The notes beneath the pieces are model-generated. The model did not search any database. It was not told the DNA's origin and saw nothing but the letters and a program-made list of their open reading frames with translations. The position numbers were made by a program, and so were the translations under genes. From Ramlibacter sp. (GTDB taxonomy: Bacteria > Pseudomonadota > Gammaproteobacteria > Burkholderiales > Burkholderiaceae_C): 52,945 nt of DNA. Location of the stretch: assembly GCA_022844525.1 (NCBI GenBank), contig JALHLO010000003.1, forward strand, positions 1 to 52,945, read 5' to 3'. Shown here in pieces: positions 1 to 9,260 of the stretch (within the stretch, counting starts at the first letter, position 1; every line of letters starts with the position of its first letter).

Positions 1-588
1 CAGGCCCAACCGCAGCTTGCGCGGCCGGCGGCAGCTGCGATCGTGGCCGCTTGCGGTGTCATGTTCGCGCGCATGGCCGTGGTGATTGCGGCACTGCAGC
101 CAGGCGGCGCGGGAGCGTTGATCGGGCTGCTGGTGCTCCTTGCCGCCGCCTCGTTCGCGGTTGCAGCGTGGCAGTGGCGCCGAAGCAGCGATCCCTCGGC
201 GGGGCGTGCCTCGGACGCGCCCGATGGCAAGGTGTTCGGCCTGGGCACCGCGGTCGCTTTCGGTGCCGCGCTCGCCATAGTCGCAGTCCTTTCGCGGGCA
301 GCCAGGGACGCGTTCGGCACAGCCGGGCTTTATTCGGTGGCCTTTGTCTCCGGGCTGGCGGACGTCGATGCCATCGTGATCTCCAGCGCGGAACTGCTGG
401 GGCAGGGACAGTCGGCAAGCTCGGTGGTCACGACCGCCGTGCTGCTGGCCGCAACCGCCAACATGCTTGTGAAGGCGGGCATGGCTCGCGTGGTAGGCGG
501 CCTGGCTGTGGGCGCCGCCGTCGCGCGCGGCTACAGCGCGGTCGTGCTGTGCGGAGCCGCGGCGCTGGCGATCAACATCCTGCGCTGA
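1..588 (+). CDS. C-terminal part of a DUF4010/MgtC-type integral membrane protein (truncated by window start)
   Basis: ORF frame open to the window edge; hydrophobic helices with SGLADVDAIVISSAEL motif typical of DUF4010. Confidence 0.6.
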   Translation, partial: QAQPQLARPAAAAIVAACGVMFARMAVVIAALQPGGAGALIGLLVLLAAASFAVAAWQWRRSSDPSAGRASDAPDGKVFGLGTAVAFGAALAIVAVLSRAARDAFGTAGLYSVAFVSGLADVDAIVISSAELLGQGQSASSVVTTAVLLAATANMLVKAGMARVVGGLAVGAAVARGYSAVVLCGAAALAINILR

Positions 589-607
589 CACGCGAGCTCC
601 TCGCTTT

Positions 608-625
608 CATTGCAAAACTGTAATG
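608..625. promoter_or_regulatory. CopR/CusR-like operator CATTGC-AAAACT-GTAATG
   Basis: Imperfect inverted repeat upstream of the copper operon; TAGACT (-10-like) starts 33 nt after the box. Confidence 0.6.
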
Positions 626-763
626 AAGCCGTCCGGTTCTGCTTGGCCGGAAAAAACTAGACTTCGTTAGGTATTTGCGTCGGGCACGTCAAGCACGCGC
701 GTCAACATCGTGCGCTGCCCGCCGTCGCGTGACACACCCCGTTTCCTTCTTCACGAGAGTCGC

Positions 764-1115
764 CATGTCCCGTCTGAACTGGCTCTGGCCATGGGCCGCA
801 GCCGCACTCGCCGTCTCGGCAGCAGCCCAGTCGCCGGGCCCAACGACCGCCGTCGGCGCTGCAGCGCCGGCACAGCCGCCTTCCTATCGCTCCGCGCTGG
901 ATGCGTATCGCCCGTTCACCGAGGAGGAGTTGATGCCCTGGAGGGAGGCCAACGACACGGTGGCGCGCATCGGCGGCTGGCGCGAGTACGCGAGGGAGTC
1001 GCGCGAGCCGGCAGGCCCGGCGCCGGCATCCAGTGTTCCTGCTGCACCGGCAGCACCGGCGGCACCAGCGGTGCCGGCGGCGTCCACGCCTCGTGGCGGT
1101 CACGGTCACCACTGA
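764..1115 (+). CDS. small exported protein with Ala/Pro-rich region and His tail (HGHH)
   Basis: Signal peptide MSRLNWLWPWAAAALAVSAAAQ; immediately precedes the TolC-like gene. Confidence 0.6.
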
Positions 1116-1124
1116 AGAGGCAGC

Positions 1125-2546
1125 ATGACGATGCAAGGAAAGTTCCGCACTTTCGCTGCGGCTGCAGCAGTGCTGGCGCTCGCCGGCTGTGCCTCCATCG
1201 ACATCGATGACGCCGTCGCGGACACCAACCAGGCGCTTCCCGGATTCACCGGCGGCAAGCTGGAGTTCACTCGCACCGCGGAGCAGCGCGAGGCCCGCCA
1301 GAAGCTCGCCGCCGAACTGCTGGCCAAGCCGCTGTCGCGGGAAGACGCCGTGCAGCTGGCGCTGGCGAACAGCCCCGCAGTGCAGGCGCTCGTGGCCGAG
1401 TCCTGGAACGACATGGCGCTGGCGAACCAGGCCGGGCGGATCGCCAATCCAATCTTCACCTTCGAGCGAGTGCGATTTGGAGATGAGCTCGAGATCGGCC
1501 GACTGCTGTCCATCGGGCTCCTCGACCTGCTCACGCTGCCGCAGCGGCAGGTCATCGCGCGCAACCAGGTGGCGCAGGCGCGCGTGCAGCTTGCCACGCG
1601 GGTCGTCGAGCACGTCAACCTGGTGCGCCAGGCATGGACTCGCGCGGTCGGCGCGCAGCAGGCGCTCGCCTACGCGGAGCAGGTGAACCGTGCCGCGGAA
1701 GCCAGTGCGGAACTGGCCAGGCGCATGCAGCAGGTAGGCAACTTCACCAAGTTGCAGCGCGCCCGCCAGCAGGCGTTCTACGCCGACGCCTCCGCGCAAC
1801 TGGCCGCAGCCGTCCATGCCCGCACTGCGGCGCGCGAGGAACTGGTGCGGCAGCTGGGACTGAGCGCCGAACAGGCAGCCGAATTGAAGCTGCCCGAGCG
1901 TTTACCCGACCTGCCGCAGCAGCCGCGGCCCGCCTCCGAGATCGGCACGTTCGCATCGCAGCAGCGCCTCGACGTGCAGGCGGCGCGCCTCCAGCTGGAT
2001 GTCGCCGGCCGCGCCCAGGGCCTCAACCTGTTGAACAGCCTGCTCGATGTGGAGCTTGGTGGCCGGCACGACACGATCTTCGACAACGGCGAGCGCGGCA
2101 ACCGCAATGGCTTTGAACTCGCAGTGCGCATTCCGCTGTTCGATTTCGGCGGTGCGCAGCGCGCGGCCCTGAATGCGCAGTCGCTCGCGGCGGCGAACCG
2201 CTACGACGCGGTGGTCCGGGGCGCTTCCTCCCAGCTGCGCGAGAGCTATTCGGCCTACCGGACCGCCTACGACATCGCGAAGCATCACCGCGACGAGATC
2301 GTGCCGCTGCGCAAGACGATCTCGGAGGAAAACCAGCTGCGCTACAACGGCATGCTGATCGGCGTGTTCGAGCTCCTGGCCGACGCACGCGACCAGATCG
2401 CGACCGTCAGCGCCTCGATCAGCGCGCTGCAGCAGTTCTGGCTGGCCGATGCAGGGCTCGCATCGACGCTGGTCGGCAAGCCCGTGGCGGCAGGGTCCAC
2501 CCCCGTTTCCACCAGCGCCGGTGGCGGCCGGGACGCCGGCCACTGA
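1125..2546 (+). CDS. TolC-family outer-membrane efflux lipoprotein (CusC-like)
   Basis: Lipobox LALAGC; coiled-coil OEP-type repeats; 473 aa. Confidence 0.85.
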   Translation: MTMQGKFRTFAAAAAVLALAGCASIDIDDAVADTNQALPGFTGGKLEFTRTAEQREARQKLAAELLAKPLSREDAVQLALANSPAVQALVAESWNDMALANQAGRIANPIFTFERVRFGDELEIGRLLSIGLLDLLTLPQRQVIARNQVAQARVQLATRVVEHVNLVRQAWTRAVGAQQALAYAEQVNRAAEASAELARRMQQVGNFTKLQRARQQAFYADASAQLAAAVHARTAAREELVRQLGLSAEQAAELKLPERLPDLPQQPRPASEIGTFASQQRLDVQAARLQLDVAGRAQGLNLLNSLLDVELGGRHDTIFDNGERGNRNGFELAVRIPLFDFGGAQRAALNAQSLAAANRYDAVVRGASSQLRESYSAYRTAYDIAKHHRDEIVPLRKTISEENQLRYNGMLIGVFELLADARDQIATVSASISALQQFWLADAGLASTLVGKPVAAGSTPVSTSAGGGRDAGH

Positions 2547-2573
2547 AACCCGCACAAACCTCTGGCAAGACTC

Positions 2574-3992
2574 ATGACAAGCAGACGAGATTTCCTGGCC
2601 GGCGCCAGTGCCATCACCGGTGCCGTTGCCGCCGCCGCGGTGAGCAAGGTGGCGATGGCTGCCCTGCCCGAGCCGGTGACCCAAAGCAAGCCCGAGACGA
2701 TGCCGCCGCTGGTGCCGAACACCGGCCGCCCCTACAACCCGGTGGTCACCCTCAACGGCTGGACCCTGCCCTGGCGCATGAACAACGGCGTCAAGGAGTT
2801 CCACCTGGTGGCCGAGCCCGTGGTGCGCGAAATGGCGCCCGGCTTCAAGGCCCACCTCTGGGGCTACAACGGCCAGTCTCCCGGCCCGACCATCGAGGTC
2901 GTGGAGGGGGACCGGGTGCGCATCTTCGTCACCAACAAACTGCCGGAGCACACCAGCATCCACTGGCACGGGCAGCGCCTTCCCAACGGCATGGACGGCG
3001 TCGGGGGATTGACCCAGAAGCACATCCCCACGGGCAAGACCTTCGTGTACGAATTCGTCGCCCGGCGCCCCGGCACCTTCATGTACCACCCGCACGCCGA
3101 TGAGATGGTCCAGATGGCCATGGGCATGATGGGTTTCTGGGTGACCCACCCCAAGGGGAAGCACCCGCTCATCGACGAAGTGAACCGCGATTTCGTGTTT
3201 TTACTGAGCAACTACGACGTCGACCCCGGCGCGTACACGCCCAAGATCATGACGATGCTGGATTTCAACCTGTTCACGTTCAACAGCCGCATCTTCCCCG
3301 GCATCGACTCGATGAACGTGCGGCACGGGGACAAGGTGCGCATCCGCATCGGCAACCTGACCATGACGAACCACCCCATGCACCTGCACGGTCATGAGTT
3401 CCTGGTGACCGGTACGGACGGCGGCCCGACGCCGAAGAGCACCCGCTGGTACGAGGTCACCACCGATGTCGCCGTCGGCCAGATGCGCCAGATCGAGTTC
3501 CTGGCCGACGAGGAAGGGGACTGGGCGTTCCATTGCCACAAGAGCCACCACACCATGAATGCCATGGGTCATGACGTGCCCACCATGATCGGCGTCGACC
3601 ATCGCGGCGTGGCCAAGCAGATCACCAGCCTGGTGCCTGACTACATGGTCATGGGAGAGCGCGGCATGGCCGACATGGCGGAGATGGAGATGCCGCTGCC
3701 GGACAACACCGCACCCATGATGAGCGGGGTGGGACCTTTCGGCGCGCTCGAGATGGGTGGCATGTTCACCACCGTCAAGGTGCGCCGGGACCAGAAACCG
3801 GGCGACTACCGCAACCCGGACTGGTACCAGCACCCTGCGGGAACCGTCGCTTACGAGTTCACCGGCACGTTGCCTGCGGCCCCGCGGGCCAACGTATCCG
3901 GGACGGGCTCCGCTCCGGCGCGGGTCGCCCCCAAAAGCAAGGAAGTCGAAGTGCAGATCCGCAAACCCGGCTCCGGGCATTCGACGCACTGA
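2574..3992 (+). CDS. Tat-exported multicopper oxidase
   Basis: SRRDFLAGA Tat motif; HWHG, YHPH, HPMHLHGH, HCHKSHH copper ligand motifs. Confidence 0.93.
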   Translation: MTSRRDFLAGASAITGAVAAAAVSKVAMAALPEPVTQSKPETMPPLVPNTGRPYNPVVTLNGWTLPWRMNNGVKEFHLVAEPVVREMAPGFKAHLWGYNGQSPGPTIEVVEGDRVRIFVTNKLPEHTSIHWHGQRLPNGMDGVGGLTQKHIPTGKTFVYEFVARRPGTFMYHPHADEMVQMAMGMMGFWVTHPKGKHPLIDEVNRDFVFLLSNYDVDPGAYTPKIMTMLDFNLFTFNSRIFPGIDSMNVRHGDKVRIRIGNLTMTNHPMHLHGHEFLVTGTDGGPTPKSTRWYEVTTDVAVGQMRQIEFLADEEGDWAFHCHKSHHTMNAMGHDVPTMIGVDHRGVAKQITSLVPDYMVMGERGMADMAEMEMPLPDNTAPMMSGVGPFGALEMGGMFTTVKVRRDQKPGDYRNPDWYQHPAGTVAYEFTGTLPAAPRANVSGTGSAPARVAPKSKEVEVQIRKPGSGHSTH

Positions 3993-4030
3993 TCACGACA
4001 CCCGAATCGTTTACCCAAGAAGGACCAGAG

Positions 4031-4558
4031 ATGAATCGTATCCATGCCCTCCTCGCCAGCGTGCTGCTTGGCGCTTCGATCAGTGCTGCCGCCCACGGCG
4101 AGGCCCCGTCGCGGGACGCCGCTCCCGTCAGGAAGGAGCAGAAGGAATGGGGGATCGCCGGGGATGCCAGGGCCGCCACGCGCACGATCGAGATCACCAT
4201 GAGCGACAAGATGCGCTTCTCGCCGGACCGCATCGAGGTCAAGCAGGGCGAAACGGTGAAGCTGGTGGTCCGCAACTCGGGGAAGATGCTGCATGAGCTG
4301 GTGATCGGCACCCGCACGGAACTGGACGAACATGCCGCGCTGATGGCGAAGTTCCCGAAGATGGAGCACGACGAGCCCTACATGGCGCACGTCGCGGCCG
4401 GCAAGACTGGCGAGCTGGTATGGACCTTCAACCGGCCGGGTGAATTCGACTTCGCGTGCCTGATTCCCGGTCACTACCAGGCGGGCATGGTCGGAAAGAT
4501 CCGCGTGCTGTCCGAGCAGGCGCAGGACGGCAGCCGTGGCCCATCGGCCAGGCAGTGA
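4031..4558 (+). CDS. cupredoxin-domain periplasmic protein
   Basis: Signal peptide; plastocyanin-like C-terminus with FDFACLIPGHYQAGM. Confidence 0.88.
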   Translation: MNRIHALLASVLLGASISAAAHGEAPSRDAAPVRKEQKEWGIAGDARAATRTIEITMSDKMRFSPDRIEVKQGETVKLVVRNSGKMLHELVIGTRTELDEHAALMAKFPKMEHDEPYMAHVAAGKTGELVWTFNRPGEFDFACLIPGHYQAGMVGKIRVLSEQAQDGSRGPSARQ

Positions 4559-4584
4559 ATTGGACGGCCAGGCCGCGTACTGCC

Positions 4585-4773
4585 ATGACACACGAAATGC
4601 TCGCCCTGCAGCGCGCATCCGAACAGAGCCTCGACCTGGCCATGCTCGGCGTGGCCGGCGGCCTGATCGTCATGATCGTCGGCCTTGCATTTCTCATGTG
4701 GCACGGGAAGCGACGGCAGCCGGACAAGCCGGCGGCTCGTCGTGAACGTGCGCGAAAGCCCCGCAGACGGTAA
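4585..4773 (+). CDS. small single-TM protein
   Basis: In-frame ATG at 4585; one hydrophobic helix followed by a basic tail. Confidence 0.5.
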   Translation: MTHEMLALQRASEQSLDLAMLGVAGGLIVMIVGLAFLMWHGKRRQPDKPAARRERARKPRRR

Positions 4774-4922
4774 CAGGCCGCAGAGGGCTCCGGACAAGTG
4801 AGTGGGTGAGCCGCGAGGCGGCGCCTCCAGGGGAGAAGGGCAGCCACCGGCGCACTGCGCCGCCGCAGCCGCATGGCTGCCTGTTCGCCGGCTCGACCGG
4901 CAGGCCCACCTGGAGAAAATCC

Positions 4923-5252
4923 ATGCCCCACGAGAGATATTCGAATTGCATCGCCGCGTGTTACGCGTGTGCCGAAGCTTGCAACCATTGCGCCGCGTCC
5001 TGCCTGCGCGAACAGGACGTGAAGATGCTGGCCCGTTGCATTGCACTGGACGTGGACTGCGCCCAGGCTTGCGAGTTCGCCGCCGCCGCCATGGGGCGGG
5101 CCAGCGAAAGCGCCAAGGCGTTCTGCAGCATGTGCGCGCAGGTCTGCGACCTGTGCGCGCAGGAATGCGAGTGCCACAAGATGCAGCATTGCCAGGAGTG
5201 TGCACAGGCCTGCCGACGATGCGCGCAGGAGTGTCGCCAGATGGCCGCCTGA
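4923..5252 (+). CDS. four-helix-bundle copper-storage protein (Csp/DUF326-type), no signal peptide
   Basis: About 20 Cys in 109 aa, mostly CxxxC/CxxC (NCIAACYACAEACNHCAASC...). Confidence 0.9.
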   Translation: MPHERYSNCIAACYACAEACNHCAASCLREQDVKMLARCIALDVDCAQACEFAAAAMGRASESAKAFCSMCAQVCDLCAQECECHKMQHCQECAQACRRCAQECRQMAA

Positions 5253-5331
5253 TCCGGACACCGTGCGCGCAGCAACTCCGCAGAGCGACCTCGCCGGGAG
5301 CTGCTGTCGAGGCACGGATCCCGCTGCCCAA

Positions 5332-5349
5332 GATCACCGTTTTGTAATC
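5332..5349. promoter_or_regulatory. CopR/CusR-like operator GATCAC-CGTTTT-GTAATC
   Basis: Same geometry as the 608 box; TAAAGT (-10-like) starts 33 nt after the box, upstream of the CusF-like gene. Confidence 0.5.
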
Positions 5350-5432
5350 TTCAGGTCACGGCAGCGTCCCTGCCATCCCTCTAAAGTACTTGCATGCCGC
5401 CATGAGGCGGGCTCAACTTGAGAGGAATACCG

Positions 5433-5780
5433 ATGAAGATGAAGACCAACCTGCTGCTGGCCGCCGGCTTGCTGTCGCTCGCCCTGGGCACGTCTTTCGC
5501 TGCGGAGACTGTCTCCCAGCCGACCCCAGCTACCGCCACGGCCGGTGCAGCTTCGATGGCCATGACCGCCGGCGAAGTCCGCAAGGTCGACCTGGCGCAA
5601 GGCAAGGTGACCCTGAAGCATGAGGCGATCGCCAACCTCGACATGCCTGCCATGACGATGGTGTTCCGGGTCCAGAGCGCCGACATGCTGAAGAACCTGA
5701 AGCCCGGCGACAAGGTGCAGTTCCACGCGGAGTCTTCCGCTGGCGCGATGCTGGTGACGCACATCGAGGCTGCGCGCTAA
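5433..5780 (+). CDS. cusF: CusF-like periplasmic copper-binding protein
   Basis: Signal peptide; G(E)VRKVDLAQGKVTLKHEAIANLDMPAMTMVFRV CusF signature. Confidence 0.9.
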   Translation: MKMKTNLLLAAGLLSLALGTSFAAETVSQPTPATATAGAASMAMTAGEVRKVDLAQGKVTLKHEAIANLDMPAMTMVFRVQSADMLKNLKPGDKVQFHAESSAGAMLVTHIEAAR

Positions 5781-5799
5781 GCGACCTCCTCGACGGCGA

Positions 5800-5841
5800 A
5801 AGCCTCCGGCCCCGCGAAGCGGCGCCGGAGGTTTCTTCTTT
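5800..5841 (+). terminator. rho-independent terminator-like hairpin downstream of cusF
   Basis: CCTCCGGC...GCCGGAGG stem followed by TTTCTTCTTT. Confidence 0.75.
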
Positions 5842-5939
5842 GGTGAGACCGAATCGCGCCTCCCACGGCTGGGCCGCGCGACAGAAACGTCATCCGCCGG
5901 TCAGCGGCCCGTCGACGGTCCACGCCTACATTGCCTTCA

Positions 5940-5962
5940 CGCGATGCAAGTGCTGCATCGCG
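5940..5962. repeat. 9-bp inverted repeat CGCGATGCA-AGTGC-TGCATCGCG
   Basis: Perfect arms read directly; lies in the leader of the 6010 gene. Confidence 0.6.
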
Positions 5963-6009
5963 CGCGGCTCGCTGGAGTCGCTGCTTCCCGAAATCGACAG
6001 GAGTACAGA

Positions 6010-6372
6010 ATGAACTTGCGCAAAACCTTGCTGGCGCTTTGCGTTGCTGCGGCCGCCACGCCGTCCGTCTACGCCGACAACTTCGTGGGTGGTGAACTCG
6101 GCTACGAGAGCCATCCCGCCACCAGCCGCCTGACCCGGGAACAGGTCCGGCTCGACTACCTGGACTTCCGTGCCCATCCCGTTCTGGCCGATGGCACCGT
6201 GATGCTGCAGGGCGAGTTGGGCTATGTACCGGCCATCCAGGGGGCCTTCGCCGACCGTGTTCCCGCCGCACCGCACAGCCATGTGCTGGGCGGCAACGCC
6301 GGGCCGAGCACCGCCAAGGCTGCGCCGACTGACGCCGAGCGCCGCGCCTATCGGGACCAGTACATCAACTGA
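6010..6372 (+). CDS. small exported hypothetical protein
   Basis: Signal peptide MNLRKTLLALCVAAAATPSVYA; DUF4148-like style, function unknown. Confidence 0.6.
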   Translation: MNLRKTLLALCVAAAATPSVYADNFVGGELGYESHPATSRLTREQVRLDYLDFRAHPVLADGTVMLQGELGYVPAIQGAFADRVPAAPHSHVLGGNAGPSTAKAAPTDAERRAYRDQYIN

Positions 6373-6377
6373 CGCCA

Positions 6378-6677
6378 TCAGCGCCCGCAGCAGCAACCGC
6401 CTCCCGTCTTGTCGCCCGATGCGCAACCGCCGGTCAACGGCAGGGCAGTGTCGGAGGCGGACGCTGCAAAGGCCTCGTATCCCGCCCCCGCGAGTGCGGT
6501 GATCATCGCCGGGACTCGCTTGCCGACGTCGTGCCCCCGAACGCTCGCAGTCCCGGTGTCCAGCCGGACGTCGACCGCATCCACGCCGGGAACCCCGGAC
6601 AAGGCGCGCGTGGCGGCCTTCACGCAGGAGCCGCACGTCATGCCATTGACCTGCAATTGAACCGCTTCCATGATCAT
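6378..6677 (-). CDS. stand-alone HMA (CopZ-like) domain protein with Cys-rich tail
   Basis: GMTCGSC metal motif; C-terminal GGCASGDKTGGGCCCGR. Confidence 0.85.
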   Translation of the reverse strand: MIMEAVQLQVNGMTCGSCVKAATRALSGVPGVDAVDVRLDTGTASVRGHDVGKRVPAMITALAGAGYEAFAASASDTALPLTGGCASGDKTGGGCCCGR

Positions 6678-6724
6678 CCTTTCGACCTTGCTGAAGCAAG
6701 GCTGCAAGAGGTACATGGGACGCG

Positions 6725-6738
6725 TTGAGCCACGTCAA
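6725..6738. promoter_or_regulatory. FNR/ANR-type box TTGAGCCACGTCAA
   Basis: Exact TTGA-N6-TCAA; centre 6731.5; CATGAT (-10-like) at 6760-6765 gives class-II spacing to the 6786 gene. Confidence 0.7.
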
Positions 6739-6785
6739 CCGTGCAGCAGTGCAACGGCCCATGATCGGGTAAAAAAGGGAACGCC

Positions 6786-9230
6786 ATGAACCAATCTGCC
6801 ACATTCGAAGTGGGCAACCTCCTGTCGCCGCTGTCCGCTCGCGGGGTAGAAAAACGGTTGAAAGCCCTTCCCGGCGTTGCCGAAGCCACGGTGAACCCGG
6901 TTGCTGGTAGCGCCACTGTTTCCTTCGACGCGGCCATCGCGAGCCCGGAACGGATCCGCACCGCCATCGAGGAGTGCGGATACCACTGCGCGGGCGAGCT
7001 CCAGCCGCTGCATGTATGCGACCAGGGGGCAGCAGCGGGACACACGCATCATGGCCACCGCCCGCCGCCCACGATGCCCGAGAGCCACGCGATGCATGAC
7101 GGCCACGCGGCGCACGGCGGAGACGCTTCCCAGGGCGCCGCTTCGGTGGCCAAGGGCGGCGGAGCCGCCGATCACCACGACATGATGCATGACATGGGTC
7201 ATGCGCCCGGCCAGTCGATGGACGACATGGTGCGCGACATGCGCAACCGCTTTTTCATCGCACTGGCGTTCGCGATCCCGGTGTTCCTGTACTCACCGAT
7301 GGGCGCGATGATCGGCCAGTTCGACGTGCCCTTCGGCATGGACCGCAAGCTGTTCCTGTTCCTGGTGGCTTCCGGCGCCATCCTCTATCCCGGCTGGCCG
7401 TTCTACATCGCGGCCTGGCGGGCGCTGCGCAACCGCGTCGTCAACATGGCGACGCTGGTGGCCCTGTCGGTCGGCACCGGCTACGTCTTCAGCCTCGGCG
7501 CGACCTTCGTGTACGAAGGCGATGTCTTTTACGAGGCCGCCGCCACCCTGCTCGTCTTCATCCTGCTCGGACACTGGCTGGAGATGCGCGCACGCGCCGG
7601 CGCCTCGGACGCCATCCGGTCCCTGATGAACCTGGCGCCGCCGATGGCCACCGTCCTGCGCGGCGGCGTCGAGCAGAAGCTTGCCACTTCGGAGGTGGTG
7701 CTCGGCGACACCGTGATCGTCAAGCCGGGCGACAAGGTGCCAGTGGACGGCGTGGTGACGGAGGGCGCTTCGCAAGTGGACGAGTCGATGCTCACCGGCG
7801 AGTCGATGCCGGTGAAGAAGGTTCCGGGCGACGCGGTGATCGGTGCGACCATCAACAAGAGCGGCAGCTTCCGCTACCGCGCTACCAAGGTCGGCGCCGA
7901 CACCGCGCTGGCGCAGATCGTCAAGCTGGTCCAGGAAGCGCAGAACTCCAAGGCTCCGGGGCAGTTGCTCGCCGACCGCGCCTCGCAATGGCTGGTGCTC
8001 GCCGCGATCGGCATCGGCCTGGCCACCTTCGTCGTCTGGTACTGGGTGCTCGGCCAGCCGCTGCTGTTCGCGCTGACGCTCACCATCACCGTGTTCGTCA
8101 TCGCCTGCCCCGACGCCCTGGGCCTCGCGACCCCCATGGCGGTGATGGTCGGCACGGGCCTGGGCGCGATCAACGGCATCCTGTTCAAGAACGCAGCGGC
8201 GCTGGAAAACGCGACCAAGCTGAATGTGGTGGTCTTCGACAAGACCGGAACCCTCACGGTGGGGCAACCGGACGTGGTGGACGTCGTCACGGCCCCGGAT
8301 GTTCAACCGGGTGAACTGATCGCAACGGCGGCAGCGGTCGAGAAGTTCTCGGAACACCCCCTCGCGCTCGCCATCCTCAAGCGCGCCGGCGACGTTCCCA
8401 TCCAGCAGGCGCAGGAGTTCACCAACATCGACGGCCAGGGCGCGCGCGCTTCGCTGGCGGGCGACACGGTCCTCCTGGGCAACCGACTGCTCATGCAGGC
8501 CAACGGCGTGGACCTCTCCGCCCTGGAGCAGGAGGCCGCACGGCTGCAAGGCGCCGGCCGCACGGTGGTGCACGTCGCGCGGGGTGGGCGGCTGATGGGG
8601 CTGATCGCGATCGCGGATGCCGTACGCCCGAGTTCCCGCGACACCATCCAGGCCCTGCAGAAGCGCGGCGTGAAAGTAGCCATGCTCACCGGGGACAACC
8701 AGGCGACGGCCGAGCGCATCGGCCGCGAGCTGGGCATCGACATCGTGCTGGCCGATGTGCTGCCCGGACAGAAAGCCGACAAGATCAAGGAACTGCAGGC
8801 GCAGGGCCACAAGGTCGCCATGGTCGGCGACGGAATCAACGACGCGCCGGCACTCACGCAGGCCGACGTCGGTTTCGCCATCGGTGCGGGCACCGACGTG
8901 GCCATGGAAAGCGCGCAGGTCGTGCTGATGAAGAGCGATCCGTTCGATGTCGTCGGCGCCATCGAACTGTCGCGCGCGACGCTGCGCAAGATGCACCAGA
9001 ACCTGTGGTGGGCCGTGGGTTACAACACCATTGCGTTCCCGCTGGCAGCGGGAGTGTTCTATCCGTTCACGCTCTCGCCGGAAGTCGCGGCACTGTCGAT
9101 GTCCGGCAGTTCAGCCATCGTCGCCATCAACGCGCTGATGTTGAAGAGGACCCGGCTGACCGGGATCCATCGCTCGAAGCCGGGGCAGGAGCCCCAGCCC
9201 GCTGCCGGGGAACTCGCGGCGCAGGCGTAG
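6786..9230 (+). CDS. P1B-type heavy-metal ATPase with CPD motif and degenerate N-terminal HMA domain
   Basis: [28 protein letters not shown]; His/Met-rich linker [10 protein letters not shown]...[10 protein letters not shown]. Confidence 0.93.
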   Translation: MNQSATFEVGNLLSPLSARGVEKRLKALPGVAEATVNPVAGSATVSFDAAIASPERIRTAIEECGYHCAGELQPLHVCDQGAAAGHTHHGHRPPPTMPESHAMHDGHAAHGGDASQGAASVAKGGGAADHHDMMHDMGHAPGQSMDDMVRDMRNRFFIALAFAIPVFLYSPMGAMIGQFDVPFGMDRKLFLFLVASGAILYPGWPFYIAAWRALRNRVVNMATLVALSVGTGYVFSLGATFVYEGDVFYEAAATLLVFILLGHWLEMRARAGASDAIRSLMNLAPPMATVLRGGVEQKLATSEVVLGDTVIVKPGDKVPVDGVVTEGASQVDESMLTGESMPVKKVPGDAVIGATINKSGSFRYRATKVGADTALAQIVKLVQEAQNSKAPGQLLADRASQWLVLAAIGIGLATFVVWYWVLGQPLLFALTLTITVFVIACPDALGLATPMAVMVGTGLGAINGILFKNAAALENATKLNVVVFDKTGTLTVGQPDVVDVVTAPDVQPGELIATAAAVEKFSEHPLALAILKRAGDVPIQQAQEFTNIDGQGARASLAGDTVLLGNRLLMQANGVDLSALEQEAARLQGAGRTVVHVARGGRLMGLIAIADAVRPSSRDTIQALQKRGVKVAMLTGDNQATAERIGRELGIDIVLADVLPGQKADKIKELQAQGHKVAMVGDGINDAPALTQADVGFAIGAGTDVAMESAQVVLMKSDPFDVVGAIELSRATLRKMHQNLWWAVGYNTIAFPLAAGVFYPFTLSPEVAALSMSGSSAIVAINALMLKRTRLTGIHRSKPGQEPQPAAGELAAQA

Positions 9231-9260
9231 CCATCCGCCCTTCGAACCTGGAGCATCGAC

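Noticed and set aside
675-735. GTCAA repeats (CACGTCAAGCACGCGCGTCAAC) as an FNR-type site
   Set aside because: No TTGA arm at the required 10-nt spacing.
702-1817. 371-aa minus-strand ORF
   Set aside because: Shadow of the TolC-like gene; low-complexity R/H/G-rich translation typical of high-GC antisense frames.
7293-8996. 567-aa minus-strand ORF
   Set aside because: Antisense of the P1B ATPase; composition dominated by H/D/R/G with no recognisable motif.
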